Shown here: piece after piece, positions 21,373 through 32,098 of the stretch
Layout of the letters: each line of letters opens with the position of its first letter
Numbering within the stretch: position 1 is the stretch's first letter
Source of the DNA: Vesta saturnalis
Taxonomy: Eukaryota; Arthropoda; Insecta; Coleoptera; Lampyridae
Reading direction: 5' to 3'
NCBI GenBank assembly: GCA_036346205.1
Contig: JARFJB010000821.1
Location: forward strand, 8,475,722 to 8,539,721
Length of the DNA stretch: 64,000 nt
Notes under the pieces: generated by a model
Databases searched by the model: none
What the model was told of the DNA's origin: nothing
What the model saw: only the letters and a program-made list of their open reading frames with translations
Program-made: the position numbers and the translations under genes

Positions 21373-21403
21373 TGACCTTTGACCCTGTAAAATACTATAA
21401 AAA
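21373..21403 (+). promoter_or_regulatory. TATA box and DR1-type nuclear-receptor-like site
   Basis: TATAAAAA at 21396-21403 stands about 60 bases before the first ATG (21456), with TTAGTT initiator-like words about 25-30 bases downstream. TGACCTTTGACCC at 21373-21385 is the reverse of GGGTCA-A-AGGTCA, a direct repeat with one-base spacing as bound by HNF4/USP-type nuclear receptors. TATA position is good; receptor binding is inference. Confidence 0.5.
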
Positions 21404-21455
21404 CGTGCGCTTAGTTTAGTTAATTTAGTTCTGTTCCGAAGAGCATCATATCGCT

Positions 21456-21634
21456 ATGGAATCTTTAAACGTTAACCAAATTCTTGAGTTATTCAGTGCT
21501 GGTGCGTTAACCGAAGAGGGGTTGAAAAATGCCTATAATATTGTTACTTATAAGATGTTGTGTGAAAATGACACTATCGATTCGATAAATGTTTATAATG
21601 ATTTTGTGGAGGCTGCACAACGAGTTGGTGGAAT
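21456..21634 (+). CDS. Short 5' open frame of the Polinton polymerase unit
   Basis: A clean ATG frame of about 60 codons (MESLNVNQILELFSAGALTE...) follows the TATA box. It runs into a strong splice donor, AAT|GTAAGT at 21635, so it is probably exon 1 of the following gene or a small separate protein. It is acidic, helix-prone and has no recognised domain. A later acceptor such as TTTTTTAAG (21683) or CTACAG (about 21739) could join it to the next exon, but I could not establish a phase-consistent junction. Confidence 0.45.
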
Positions 21635-21805
21635 GTAAGTATATGCCTGTTTTTTATTTTTTAAATTTTAATTATTTTTTAAGGTAAACATGGATGATGT
21701 GTTTGATAATGAAAAAAAGGTTGGAAACTACAGATGCGGCGGATTTGATGACGGTATGTCTTTTTAATTTTCTATTGTTTCGTTTACTGAATGAGTACAT
21801 TACAG

Positions 21806-24800
21806 CAAAACCAAATGGGCTCAGGTTCCCAGCAACAGGTCGAACCATCCTCAGGGTTCAATCATATAAATATAATAAGAGAGTCAGACAGTAAATTTAT
21901 TAAAACATTCAACACCACATGTAAAACATTAAGATTTAGTTTTAATGATGATACGTGTAAGGATAATCCCTTACCAGGTAAAATATATAATTTACTAAAC
22001 ATTTATCTAAATACATATCTTTTGTAGAGTGCATTCGAGGAATTGTATGCATATATTGTCAAAGATGCGGCTCCGTCAGACCGTGTAGGGATCACGTTAA
22101 GAAATCCGAATTTCCCGGACAAACCAATCGGCCTGTCATTTAGAAGAGTGGACCAGTTGTTGGTGAAAGTGATAATGTCATTATTGGAAAGGGTAATGCA
22201 GAGCAATGTTAGTTTTTTCTCGAGCGACTTATTAGTCTTAAACGTGGATAGAGTGTCGGTACCTGTAGTCTATGGACGCAAAAACTTGACGGGTTTAAAA
22301 TTTGAAGACTTCTGTAAATCTAAAAAGCAGAGTATTATTGTTGTACCGGTAACAATGCACGATAATAATTGTTTAGGTCGCGCTCTAGTTATAGCAATAG
22401 CATTTAGAAATAACGATGCAATGCGCAGTAGTATGGCATTGGGTTATCCCTTACTTCAAGAGCGAGCTGTACAACTCTACCAAAAACAGCGGTGTAGACC
22501 TTAGTCAGGGTGGTAGTTACGAACACATTCAAGCATTTCAAAATCATTTAGCTTCATATACCATTGTAGTTTATAATTCGCGAATAGGTGATTCAGTTTA
22601 TTTTGAGGGTCCTAGGGAACAGGGTAGGTTAGATTTAAATTTAATATTAGAAGACGAGCATTATAATATCATTACCACTGTAACTTCAGAATTTACTTGT
22701 AGTTATTACTGCGAGCAGTGTAAAAAACGTTGTAACGACAAAAAATGGCATACGAAAAATGTATGTACCAGTGTCCTTGTTGTCATCAAAAACCACCTTG
22801 TTCAGTTCAAAACCCGAAAATTGTCTGTACTGATTGCAAAAGAGATTTTTATGGGTTGGAATGCCTTAGAAATCATAAGGACAGTGAACTTTGCGAAAAA
22901 TTGCGCAGATGCTTAAAGTGTCTGAAAACCATTGAAGTAAAGGGTAAACATAGGTGCGGATACAGTCGTTGTCCTACGTGCCGGGATCAGAAACCTATTA
23001 GTCATCTTTGTTACATGCCTGTTAACAAAGTGCGACGTGACAGTAGTAAACCATCTATGTTTATCTTTTAAGATTTGGAGTGCATGCAGGAGAAGGTGTG
23101 AGGGAATGAGTGATTGATTTCTGCATGAGGCCAATCTATGCGTGGCCGCGAATGTTTGTTCCACTTGTATTCAACACATCGACGATTTGAATGAGCAATG
23201 CCCGGCGTGTAGCAAAAGAGTGCACATTTTCAGGGAAAATCCTGTTCAATCATTTCTAGCGTATGTTGCCGAAAGAGCGTGAAAATTTAAAGTTACATGC
23301 ATCGCACATAACATGAAGGGGTACGATGGGTGTTTTGTGCTTAGATGTATGCTGGCTAATAATAATCAGTGGAGACCTAAAGTCATCACCAACGGTCTAA
23401 AGCTAGTTTCAATTCAATGTGGTGATATTAGGTTTATTGACTCCCTTAATTTCATCCCGTCACCACTCTCGGCATTTCCGAAAACTTTCAATTTCCCCGA
23501 ATCCAAGGGTTATTTCCCATATCTCTTCAACTCATCCGAGAATCCGAATTACGAGGGCACTTTGCCACCGCTTGAATATTACTGTGCAAATCAAATGTCG
23601 GTGAATCATCGGCAAAAACTTTTAGATTGGCACGCGGCCCAGAGTAATCATGTTTTTAAGATACGTGAGGAGATTGAGAAATATTGCCTGATGGATATTA
23701 AAGGTTGAATTAGTTTTTGGTCCACATTCACGAACCAAAATAAAGTCGACCCGTTTGAGGAGGCTACCACTATTACTAGCACCTGCAATAAAGTGTTTTG
23801 TAGACTTTTCCTCAAAGAAAACACAATAGGACTCATTCCGAAAGGTGGTTATAGACCTCCCGACAACCAATCGAAAGTTGCAATACAATGGTTACGCTGG
23901 GTGGAACACCCTCAGCAAGTGACCATACAGCACGTAGGGAAAGCTCGTGAGTTTAGAACACCTGAAGGTGTGAAGGTCGACAGTTATTGTGCGGAATCAA
24001 ATACCGTTTTTGAATTTCAGGGATGTCATTGGCACGATTGCGAGGAATGTTTCCCCAATCAAGCCAACATCGATCCTAAGCTTGGTGCAAATACATCCAT
24101 GCTTGCCCGAAATGAAAATACGGCCGCTCGGTCCCGGTTTATACGCGAGCGCGGGTATAACCTAGTGGAAATGCGTGTATGTGATTTTAAAAGATTAATA
24201 CTTGCTAACGACGAATTGAGAGCGTTTATTCAGAATCTAGGTGATCAAGATGACGAACCTTTAAACCCTCGAGACGCATTTTACGGTGGTCGCACTAATG
24301 CTAGCAAGCGTTATCATGAATGTGACGGCGTTAACGAGAAAATCATGTATTATGACGTGTGCTCATTATACCCTTATGTAAATAAATATTGTAAGTATCC
24401 TGTAGGTCATCCGAAAATTCATAGGTTTAGATTGTAAGAACATTTCATTGAACACAGTGGAAGGTTTAGATAAATGTCGAGTACTACCGCCAAAGGACTT
24501 TTTCAAATTGTTTACCTATTAATGATAATGTGGTAGTTGTAAATTGGGATAGACCTGAAGGTGAAGGTAACTCACAATAAACTATTAATGTGTCCATAGC
24601 CGCTTACACGACTGCTCATGCACGTTTAGAATTATATAGTTACCTGGAAAAACTAGACCGCCGCGTTCTGTATTATGATACAGACAATGTCATATTTGTG
24701 GCGAAACCCGACGATTGGAATCCAGCTTGCGGAGATTTCCTTGGCCAGATGACCAACGAGCTGGAGACGTACGGTACCGGAAGTTATATAGCTGAATTTG

Positions 24801-24876
24801 TTAGTACAGGACCGAAAAACTATAGTTATAAGTGTTTTCAACCAGTGAACAGACAATTAAATCCGTGTGTAAAGTG
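21806..24876 (+). pseudogene. Broken protein-primed DNA polymerase B of a Polinton
   Basis: N-terminal sequence (about 21806-22910) resembles Polinton polymerase N-termini (PIGLSFRRVDQL, TMHDNNCLGRALVIAIA) and is followed by a Cys-rich stretch with several CxxC pairs (22720-23030). The 3'-5' exonuclease has its three motifs: an Exo I DLEC word (about 23076), AHNMKGYDGCFVL (about 23310) and YCLMDIKG (about 23684). The polymerase domain keeps motif A, YYDVCSLYPYVNKY (about 24350), and motif C, YYDTDNVIF, where N replaces the usual S, then FVSTGPKNYSY. The region between motifs A and C, including motif B, is largely deleted near 24440-24590. A putative 50-base intron lies at 21980-22027. Frameshifts and stops (22503, 23070-23290, 23707, 24435) make it inactive. 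Confidence 0.85.
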
Positions 24877-25149
24877 AAGGTATTACCTTAAACTATAAGA
24901 ACTCACGTGTTATAAACTTTAAAGTGATGAAAGATATGATGCTTAGCAATAGTAAAGACTCTTTTTGTGTATAATGATAGAAAAATAGTTAGAGACAGAT
25001 GCTACAATGTGTTAAGCAGACCTGAATCTAAACAATATAGAATAAGTTACTCTAAACGACGTAGAATAGAAAACTTTGACACTCTTCCATTTGGATATAA
25101 GGAATAAATAAAAGCATATAAAGAAAGAATTATTTAATGTATAAACCAC
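24877..25149 (+). other. Polinton DNA between polymerase and right inverted repeat
   Basis: The first 200 bases still give polymerase-like C-terminal fragments in shifted frames (KVMKDMM, then RIVRDRCYNV-like words). No other gene is seen. Confidence 0.4.
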
Positions 25150-25620
25150 AGCTCCTTGAGGACGAGTTCCAACCCCAAGACCTAGCCCAACCCTAAGACC
25201 AACCCCCAGCCCCAGGACCAAACCCAAGGGCTAGATCTGCCCCTCACGTGAGCAAGTACAAAAAAATTGCTGTCAAAAAAGGCTCTAATTAGGGATAAAA
25301 ATTCCGTCAAGGGTTGACCCCGAAAAGAAACCATAGGGATAGAAAAAACGCGTCCTATACGTGAGCTATCATAAAATAGGGTGAAAAAACGCGTCCTACA
25401 CGTGGAAGAGTAAATAACAAAAAATAATTAGGGATGAAAAGGACCTCCGAAAAGAAACCATAGAGGTGGAAAATACGATCTCTCATGTGGGTGTGTAAAA
25501 AAATTAGGAGTTGAAAAAGGCCTCCGAAAAGAAACCATAAGGGTGGAAAATATGGTCTCCCATGTGGGGCATCCTTGTGACGTCAATATTCAAGATGGCG
25601 CATGGTGCCCCTGTTCTACT
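25150..25620 (-). repeat. Polinton right terminal inverted repeat
   Basis: Inverse of 15788-16215, with the same three TATGGTTTC-containing blocks and CACGTG words, ending AGTAGAACAG (read inward). The two repeats differ by scattered substitutions and small indels, so the insertion is not recent. Confidence 0.85.
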
Positions 25621-25626
25621 GTTAAT
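25621..25626 (+). repeat. Right target-site duplication of the Polinton
   Basis: GTTAAT, partner of GTTAAA at 15782-15787. Confidence 0.7.
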
Positions 25627-25714
25627 TGGTTTGTTAAAAAATGCAAGTTTCTCATTTGAGAAGTGAATTAAACAGTATTGTCATGTTATCAGCAACGCAG
25701 TACGTTTAAGAAGT

Positions 25715-27423
25715 ATGAAACGGAAAAGAAATAGAAGAATATGGGTAAAAGACTGGATTAGTAGACGTCAAGTTTATGGAGCAAGTAATAGTTTATTGAA
25801 GGAAATGTGACAAGAAGACATAGAGGGATATAAAAATCATGCCCGACTACCTCCAGAAAAGTTTGATGAACTCCTGTCTAAGATTAATGAAAACATTCAG
25901 AAAAAAGACACGCATATGCGAAATGCCATTCCAGCTCGTACTAAATTAGAAATCACTTTACGATATTTAGCTACTGGTGATTCATATATTTAATTGGAAG
26001 CATTGTACACGGTCGGAAAATCTACAATATCTAAGTTTATACCAGAAGTTTGTGCTGAAATTGGAGCAGCATTAAAATGAAGTTGTCAAATGATAGCTGA
26101 CTGGCATCTGATAATCCTGATGCTCCTTGTTCGGCGTTCAAAAATTATTGCTGACTGGTATCTGAAAAGTCTCGTGCTTGTTGTTGAACGTTGAAAAAGT
26201 GGAAATCAGTTGGTGACCCCATAGAATCAATATAGCTCGAGGCAGAATTTGTTTGTGAAGAAATTTGTGGGTCCTTGACTTATGGTAGACGAATTCTTGC
26301 AAGCGACAACTGTTTCTGAAAATCACTCTGAAGCTGCAAAGCTACGTGAAGCACAAGCTGTCTTAACTGTGCTGCAACATTCACTGCGAAGTAACGGAAT
26401 TCAACTTCAACATGTTGAGAAGCGCCACCTTGTATGATGGTTGATATATTTTCTAATTTTTTAAGGGCATTGGATATTTCTGTTTGGCTTTCATCGTCAC
26501 ATCGTTTTCTTGTACGGGGTGTGTTGTTTACGGATGTCAACGTTTGTTTTTTTGCCCTAGATTCTTGATTATTAATTGGTTTGAAGGGAGTCTGGCTAGT
26601 GCTTGTCTGTGACTACTGATTTAATTCATTCAATGCTCTCTTGTAATGTATATGAACTGAAAAAGTGTGTATTTTCGTATTGTTATTTTTATTTACAGAT
26701 ACCATCACGAGTTTAGTGGAAAAAATCGAGCATGGTTTTCACACGAAATGGAATTTTCCTGGATGTATCAGTGCTATCGATGGGAAACACGTTACTATGC
26801 GAGCGCCTGGTCACAGTTCAAATTTTTTCAACTATAAAGGAACTAATAGCATTGTGCTCTTATCATTGGTAGACGATGAATATTGTTTTACGTATGTTTG
26901 CCCAATCGAGCCTTGGGCAAGCCTTATAGAGAAACGAACTAGATGTACCAGAAAATTCAATTATTGTCGGAGATACTACGTTCCCCTTAAAGTGCTGTCT
27001 GATGAAACCGTACGCTACAACGCTCACAGACAAAGAAAAAATATTCAATTATCGACTATCAAGAGCTCGCCGCATAGTTGAAAATGCTTTTGGTATTTTA
27101 GCGTCAAGATTTAGAGTTTTTGAAAAACCTATGCCATTGCCACCAGAATCTGTTGACGTAATTGTATTAACAGCTTGTTCGCTACACAATTGGCTGAGGA
27201 AGACTACCGATACATATCACAAAGATGTGTTGATTTTGAAGATAGACAACTAGGCACAATGCAACAAGCATCCTGGCGACAGCAATTACGTACTACATTG
27301 ACCAACATAACTCCAACACGAAGTAATCATGCGTCAAGAATAACAGTAGCAATAAGAAATAAGTATGCTGATTTTTTTGTTGGTACGGTACCATGGCCAA
27401 ATCATATGATAAAGATAATGTAA
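25715..27423 (+). pseudogene. PIF/Harbinger DDE transposase, two exons
   Basis: The nuclease that would cut and paste the Harbinger element. Exon 1 (25715-26080) begins MKRKRNRRIWVKDWISRR and has KKDTHMRNAIPARTKLEITL and YLATGDSY, the conserved N-terminal helix-turn-helix region. Exon 2 starts after the acceptor TTTATTTACAG (26697) and has NFPGCISAIDGKHV (first D), IIVGDTTFPLK (second D, after a frameshift near 26940) and RIVENAFGILASRFRVF (E), ending in HNWLR. All three catalytic acids are thus recognisable. In-frame stops at 25808-25810 and 25991-25993 and frameshifts near 26940 and 27200 inactivate it. Its intron (about 26086-26697) holds an exon of the antisense MADF/BESS gene. Confidence 0.85.
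26090..26622 (-). pseudogene. Harbinger second gene, C-terminal exon (BESS-like)
   Basis: On the minus strand, after a possible acceptor GTCACAG near 26615, the frame reads TSTSQTPFKPINN, a basic TPRTRKRCDDES and an amphipathic tail FRYFAVNVAAQLRQL. The tail resembles the BESS-type interaction motif at the end of MADF proteins. An open frame of 86 codons is kept (26540-26280). Further down, 26094-26203 contains a tandem duplication of about 54 bases (TAGCTGACTGGCATCTGA and TTGCTGACTGGTATCTGA). This exon lies inside the intron of the plus-strand transposase. Confidence 0.6.
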
Positions 27424-27829
27424 TTCTCATTAAATGTATTCTTTGTTACTCTTATTTTATGGGGTTTGTATTTTATGTGGAATAGTATATTCGATATTTT
27501 TTATTATTTTTGAAATAAATTATTACATTTTCTTGGAATATATAGGTGTATGTAGCCATTTAATGAGAATTAAGTTTCTTATAAATACCCCCAAAGAGTC
27601 TTCCTAAATCCACGCCTGACCCTGTATACATGAAAACTTAAATTAATTCAACAAATGTTTGTATTAAGTTTTTTCCACAAAAGTATAGGCCCATGGGCCT
27701 TAATCGAATGTTCTAAAACTTAGGTACAAGTTTGCACTTTCCTGTTCATGAATTTTGCTATAATTTGTAACATCAAAAAATATGAGACATCCTATATATA
27801 AAGAAAATACTAAAACTTATTATTTACCA
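27424..27829. other. Harbinger interior between transposase 3' end and MADF exon
   Basis: 3' UTR of the transposase (AATAAA-type word at about 27514) and presumed intron of the antisense gene. No coding frame. Confidence 0.4.
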
Positions 27830-28178
27830 TAGGTGTTGGTATTGTTTCCCTATTTTCTGTTGAATCGGCCAAAAACGAATGCATCTCTTTAAACCAGGGA
27901 ATCGAAGGTTTGTAAAGATATGACGAACCTGCACCTGAGCGCATAGAATCCTTTATCTTATTTCATTCTTGGTGACAGGTTGTTCTTAAGTTTTTTATCT
28001 TATTTTTTATGAATTTTACTGTTAAATTGGCGTCATCCATGTGCTCCAATAAAGACTTGAAAGCGTTGTCTCTAGCAATTTTATTTTTGTACAATGGATC
28101 TGACATATTCCATAAACATTCATACTCCCTATACTGCATAACAAATAATAAAGTCTTCCCACCACCCCAACGAGTCAT
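27830..28178 (-). pseudogene. Harbinger second gene, MADF DNA-binding exon
   Basis: From ATG at 28178 the frame gives MTRWGGGKTLLFVMQYREYE, CLWNMSDPLYKNKIARDNAF and VKFIKNKIKNLRTTCHQE, a good MADF (Myb/SANT-like) domain with its conserved W and Y residues. After a stop at 27963 the family sequence continues with KDSMRSGAGSSYLYKPSIPW to about 27830. These proteins partner the Harbinger transposase and recruit it to the element ends. The start is close to the right terminus, so this gene points inward against the transposase. Confidence 0.8.
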
Positions 28179-28674
28179 TTTGTCACGTTAAATTTAAAAA
28201 AAATGGTTGAAGGTACAGTAGTCGTTGATCACATGCGAGGTACTGCGTCGTTCACACACAGGCAAGACTTGCTTGCTTTCCCTCCCACTCGCTCGACGAA
28301 ATCGTGCTACTCGCACAGAAAAATCATACGTCTTGCGCTCTGCTGGAGTGCTTTTTTTACTGGCAGCGAGAGTTACACATGCAAGTAGCATGCATCTTCC
28401 AGTGACTGGCATGCTTCTATGCGAGTAACTAGCATATGTATTCTCGCCTTTATATGCATATGTATTTAATTCTCATTTGACTAATGCTACATAACCTCCA
28501 TTTGTTTGTTTATCTTTTGAGTGTTTCCTCACTTCCTACATTTACTTCTTTTAATAATCATTTATTACACTTTAAATCAGTTATTTTCAGAACTATTCCG
28601 TTTGTTATTCATTTGCGCCTTTCTTACTATTCATTTTTGTCTCTGCCATCCTAACGTCTGCACAGGGTAAAATC

Positions 28675-30034
28675 TTGTACGCACAAGCACATCAGTTTGT
28701 GTTAAATTTACTGCAGTATTTCGAGAGGGAGACAGAAAACGGGGGTTCCCTGATATCAGTATCTGCTGTCCAAGAAGTAAGTATAACAATAAGTGTTTAT
28801 ATCTTAATTCATTGCAATCACGAAATTACAGAGTGTGGCAAACGCGTTGGGTATATCTGACAAGAGAGTGAGAAATATCAAGTCTCGAGCTGTATCTAAT
28901 CCTATCCGGGTAAAAAACAACCACGCAAGAATACAAAATCTGACGATCTACCTGAAACATCCAAAATGGGCATAAGGAATACGTTATACAATACGCATGC
29001 ACAAAGTGAGTAATAGTACATCACAATCTTTTACACATGTTTAAGATACTAATTTATTTACAGAAAAACATGTCACAGTTGCAACTTTAAATGCAGAAAT
29101 TCGTAATAGTCATACATTAATAAGTGACGGAAGTTTTCATCGTGCAATCCAGTCGCTAGGATTCAAATTCAAAAAAGACTCTAATCGTAGAGATTTATTG
29201 GCAAAAAGTTATATCGCAGAAATACGAATTAAATTTGTTAAACAATACATTAAAGAGATCAATTCATCTAATCGTCGGCAAGTAGTATTTATGGATGAAA
29301 CGTGGATCTACTCCAAAGGAAATCCAGAAAATCGTGACAGTATGAAGACATTAGGAGTGTACGAAAACCTCAAGGCTACGATGGTAAGAGAATTATTGTT
29401 ATTTACGCCGGATACACCAGAGGATTTGTACAAGGTGCTGCTCTGTTATTTGCATCAAGATCGTTAAAGGAAGATTATCATGGTGAAATGGATGAGGATA
29501 TGTTTAAAAAATGGCTTAATGAACATTTGCCTTCGCTAATTATATTTGATAGTGCACCGTACCACTCAATGTTAGTTGAAAAGCTACCAACTTCATCCTG
29601 AACAAAAGGCAATATAGTTTCCTGATTAACACAGTATCACATCAATCACGATCCCACACTCTTCAAAACCGAGCTGTATGGTCGAATTAAGTCACTTGAA
29701 ATATAAAAAAGGTACAAAGTAGATCAAATAATAAGAATTACCACCATATCACTGTGAGTTTAATGCGATAGAATTAGTATGGGCACACGCAAAGGGATAG
29801 TATGACAAGCATATTGGACGAGATGACTATAAAGATGACAACGTAATTGCTATGTGGAACAAAGCTTTACAACACTGTGATGAAACCGTGTGGGATAATT
29901 GTGTACGACATACTGAAGAAACAATAAAGCAATGGTATAAACGGGAAGAAATGTTGGACCTCACAGTAGACGAACTGGTTATTAACATCGGAAACTATTG
30001 TGAAACCTCACATGTGGATAGTGACTCCGATTAG
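28675..30034 (+). pseudogene. IS630/Tc1-like (DDE_3) transposase with two short introns
   Basis: Exon 1 (about 28671-28776) reads HQFVLNLLQYFERETENGGS up to a clean GTAAGT. Intron 1 is 28777-28831. Exon 2 continues SVANALGISDKRVRNIKS, a helix-turn-helix, with a frameshift near 28910. Intron 2 is 29006-29063 (GTGAGT..TTTACAG). Exon 3 has RRQVVFMDETWIYSKG (first D), a frameshift near 29390, FDSAPYHSMLVEK (second D), then the FNAIELVWAHAKG segment (catalytic E) in a third frame, ending DEIGN-like acidic tail and stop at 30032. This is the gene of the outer nest element. Multiple frameshifts and a stop at 29465 make it inactive. Confidence 0.8.
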
Positions 30035-30808
30035 AAAGTTTTACACTTTAAAAAGCATATCTCTACAAGGTACAATTAGTAATACAATTGTGTTAGTTCG
30101 TCTTTAATACAATTTCTAGTAGTAATCTATTTCAATAATGTAAGCACAATATATTTTGTGGTAAAGTGCTTCTCAATATGTTAATTCACACATTTTCCCT
30201 AGAATTTTTATTCCACATTAATTGTCACCTTCGTACGAATAATACTTACATTTTATTTAGGCACGTAACATCCATTTTGTGTTTTAATGTTACCATCTTA
30301 TTGTAGACCATCATTGTTACTGAATTGGTATCAATAATAAAAAATTATGATTATGAAACTTAATAGCCTTGCGAGTTGTAGATAGTGCAGCTCGACATTT
30401 GTTCCATGCAAATTGTTTAACCTATAAATTGAATTCTCTAACAAATTGTATGATTGTTTATCAGCAACTTCCAAAACAACCATTATCATGTTTTTATAAT
30501 TCCGCTTCAATTATTAAATGTTTACATTTTGTTGAAAATTGCATTGTTTGTAGGTTAGAACCTACACAACCTTCAGGCTGTAAAAATAACGTACCAAACA
30601 CCTTTAAGATTTCAAGGATATTGTTTTTCAACCATTATCATTACGATAATCAACGTTCTCTAATTTTTATAAAATAAATCACAATAAATAAATAATTGTA
30701 TTTTGGAATACTTCACCTTTAAATGCTGCCATCTCGGGGTATATTTTCTAATCAAAATTTATTATAACGATGACTCATGGTTTTCATATTACGCCATATG
30801 ACTGTATA
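30035..30808. other. 3' part of the IS630-like element
   Basis: AT-rich, non-coding; a 102-codon open frame (30369-30677) has no family resemblance and is probably chance. The element ends with its inverted repeat at 30809-30839. Confidence 0.4.
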
Positions 30809-31011
30809 TGATGACGTAGCGGTAAACCTTCTTGGCGAGGAAATTAGTTCATTTTGTTATTTCTTATGGCAGCCATATTGGATTTTTGCAGTTTTGAATG
30901 AAGCTTATTTTGCTAATTACAATGATATACATATAGTATGATTCCCTCAAAATGTGGGAAAAACGTTTTTGCGAAGAGTGCTTTGGAAAGAACATGCATT
31001 CTTTTGTTTAA

Positions 31012-31222
31012 AAACACATTTTGATTAAATTTAAAAATGTATTATTTATTTTTTAAAAATGTATTATTTATTTTTTAAAAATGTATTATTTATTTTTTAA
31101 AAATGTATTATTTATTTTTTAAAAATGTATTGTGCTTCATGGAGGAAAAAAGCAACAACCTGCTCAGAACTATTTTCTAACAAATACAATTTCAGACAAA
31201 CACATTTTGATTAAATTTAAAG
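31012..31222 (+). repeat. 22-bp tandem array with flanking 24-base direct repeats
   Basis: The unit AAAAATGTATTATTTATTTTTT starts at 31033, 31055, 31077, 31099 and 31121 (4.5 copies, nearly identical, so recently amplified). The word ACACATTTTGATTAAATTTA occurs on both sides, at about 31014 and 31200. Confidence 0.9.
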
Positions 31223-31319
31223 TATTTAAAATGAAATAGTTAATCCTAATAATAATGGAAAAAACTAAACTATGAATGTATAATGCATAACTGAAAGAAA
31301 AAGGATTATAACAGATGCT

Positions 31320-31860
31320 AAAATAGTTCACCATCGACCTCTAAACATAAGTTTATGCGTCTCCTTAAATTTTGTGTTGCTCTTAAAATGTCTCTTCTTC
31401 GTCTTTTGGTCCTTAACGTCGTAATTATTTTTCTTCGTAAATCGTGAATATCATCGGGTACAGTTTTGTAAATAAAATATTTCAGTTCCTCATAAATAGT
31501 AGTCTAAGAAGTTTCGGTGAACGTATGTCTGCATCATTAGAAATAACTTTATGGGGGAATAATTGCGATAAACAACCAGTTACCTTTCAAAGAATTATGT
31601 AACGGAGCACCGTCTTGCTCGAACCAGATGTTATTTAAGCGGTTCAGGCAAATATTGTTATCAATCTAATCCGTGAGACATGTCCTTAAAGAAATGCAAG
31701 TATACATCTGCAGTTAAAGTGTCTTCATAAAAATATAGACCAATGATTGTATTGTCAAATAAACCGACCCATATATTTGTGTATGGGTGATGTGCAATAT
31801 AACAATATTCTTATAGAGCATAGCGTGACCTAGAAATGTATCTATTTAATTACACGCTGA
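31320..31860 (-). pseudogene. Mariner-like transposase, decayed C-terminal half
   Basis: Minus-strand fragments in shifting frames give WVGLFDNTIIGLYFYEDTLT, then NIWFEQDGAPLHN (second catalytic D), and finally YFIYKTVPDDIHDLRRKI and RRRINLCLEVDGELF. The ending matches the transposase at 33030-33838 (YKTPPQNTEELQNR, RRRIRYCIQEGGNLF), so it belongs to the same broad mariner group. The N-terminal half and the first D are missing. Confidence 0.65.
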
Positions 31861-31892
31861 TATTTAGTGCTTAATAGAGTGTGGAAAATCTT

Positions 31893-32096
31893 TTAACGTA
31901 CAAGACAACCCCTCAAACCCTCTTCTGCATGAACACTTTTACGTATATCCAATTCAACGAAAATATGTTGATTGTAGGTTACATAACAAGTATTCCTACC
32001 ACTACAAGATCTTTTAGAACATTTTGTATTCTTAATAGGTGTCATGATAGAGTTTTGTAAATTCCCAAAACCGTCTTCAACTATAGTCGTGTGATT
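31893..32096 (-). pseudogene. Cys-rich TE-type gene, downstream part
   Basis: This reads VNHTTIVEDGFGNLQNSIMT, KCSKRSCSGRNT and YNQHIFVELDIRKS. It continues the frame content of 34521-34833 across the inserted mariner (32099-34518). The pattern of two CxxxxC pairs followed by HIF-E-D resembles the finger region of USP-like proteins carried by some insect transposable elements. I cannot name the family with certainty. It stops at 31893, and the expected catalytic H region is absent. Confidence 0.45.
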
Positions 32097-32098
32097 TA

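Larger units (their letters stand above)
15788..25620 (+). mobile_element. Internally deleted Polinton/Maverick, third layer of the nest
   Basis: Long inverted repeats (about 430-470 bp) at 15788-16215 and 25150-25620 bound the block. The host sequence is duplicated as GTTAAA (15782-15787) and GTTAAT (25621-25626), fitting the 6-bp duplication of Polintons. Inside lie a tRNA-like gene, a CR1/Jockey-type LINE and a broken protein-primed B-family DNA polymerase gene. Genes for integrase, packaging ATPase, protease and capsid proteins were not found. About 6.6 kb of Polinton DNA remains of the usual 15-20 kb. Confidence 0.8.
15589..28450 (+). mobile_element. PIF/Harbinger element, second layer of the nest
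   Basis: AAGGCGAGAATACACATGC at 15589 matches the inverted end at 28427-28450 (AAGGCGAGAATACATATGC read inward). Both ends carry subterminal repeats of CATGCYAGT and GCATGCTA. Without the Polinton (15788-25620) the element is about 3.0 kb. It carries the two genes expected of this superfamily, a DDE transposase (25715-27423) and an antisense MADF/BESS protein (28178-26090). The usual 3-bp TWA duplication could not be identified. Confidence 0.75.
15415..30839 (+). mobile_element. IS630/Tc1-like DDE element, outermost layer of the nest
   Basis: The left terminus CTCGCCAGGAGTGTTTACCG (15415 onward, to about 15446) has an inverted partner at 30809-30839 with the same core GTTTACCGCTACGTCAT. Removing the Harbinger block (15589-28450) leaves 2.56 kb. 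That is a normal size for such an element, with the transposase at 28675-30034 reading toward the right end. No certain target duplication was found; a TA dinucleotide lies a few bases outside both ends. The left 170 bases are the 5' region of the transposase gene. Confidence 0.65.

Noticed and set aside
28194..28412. Arg/Ser-rich short frames near the Harbinger right end
   Set aside because: They lie in the non-coding subterminal region between the MADF start and the inverted repeat and overlap on both strands.
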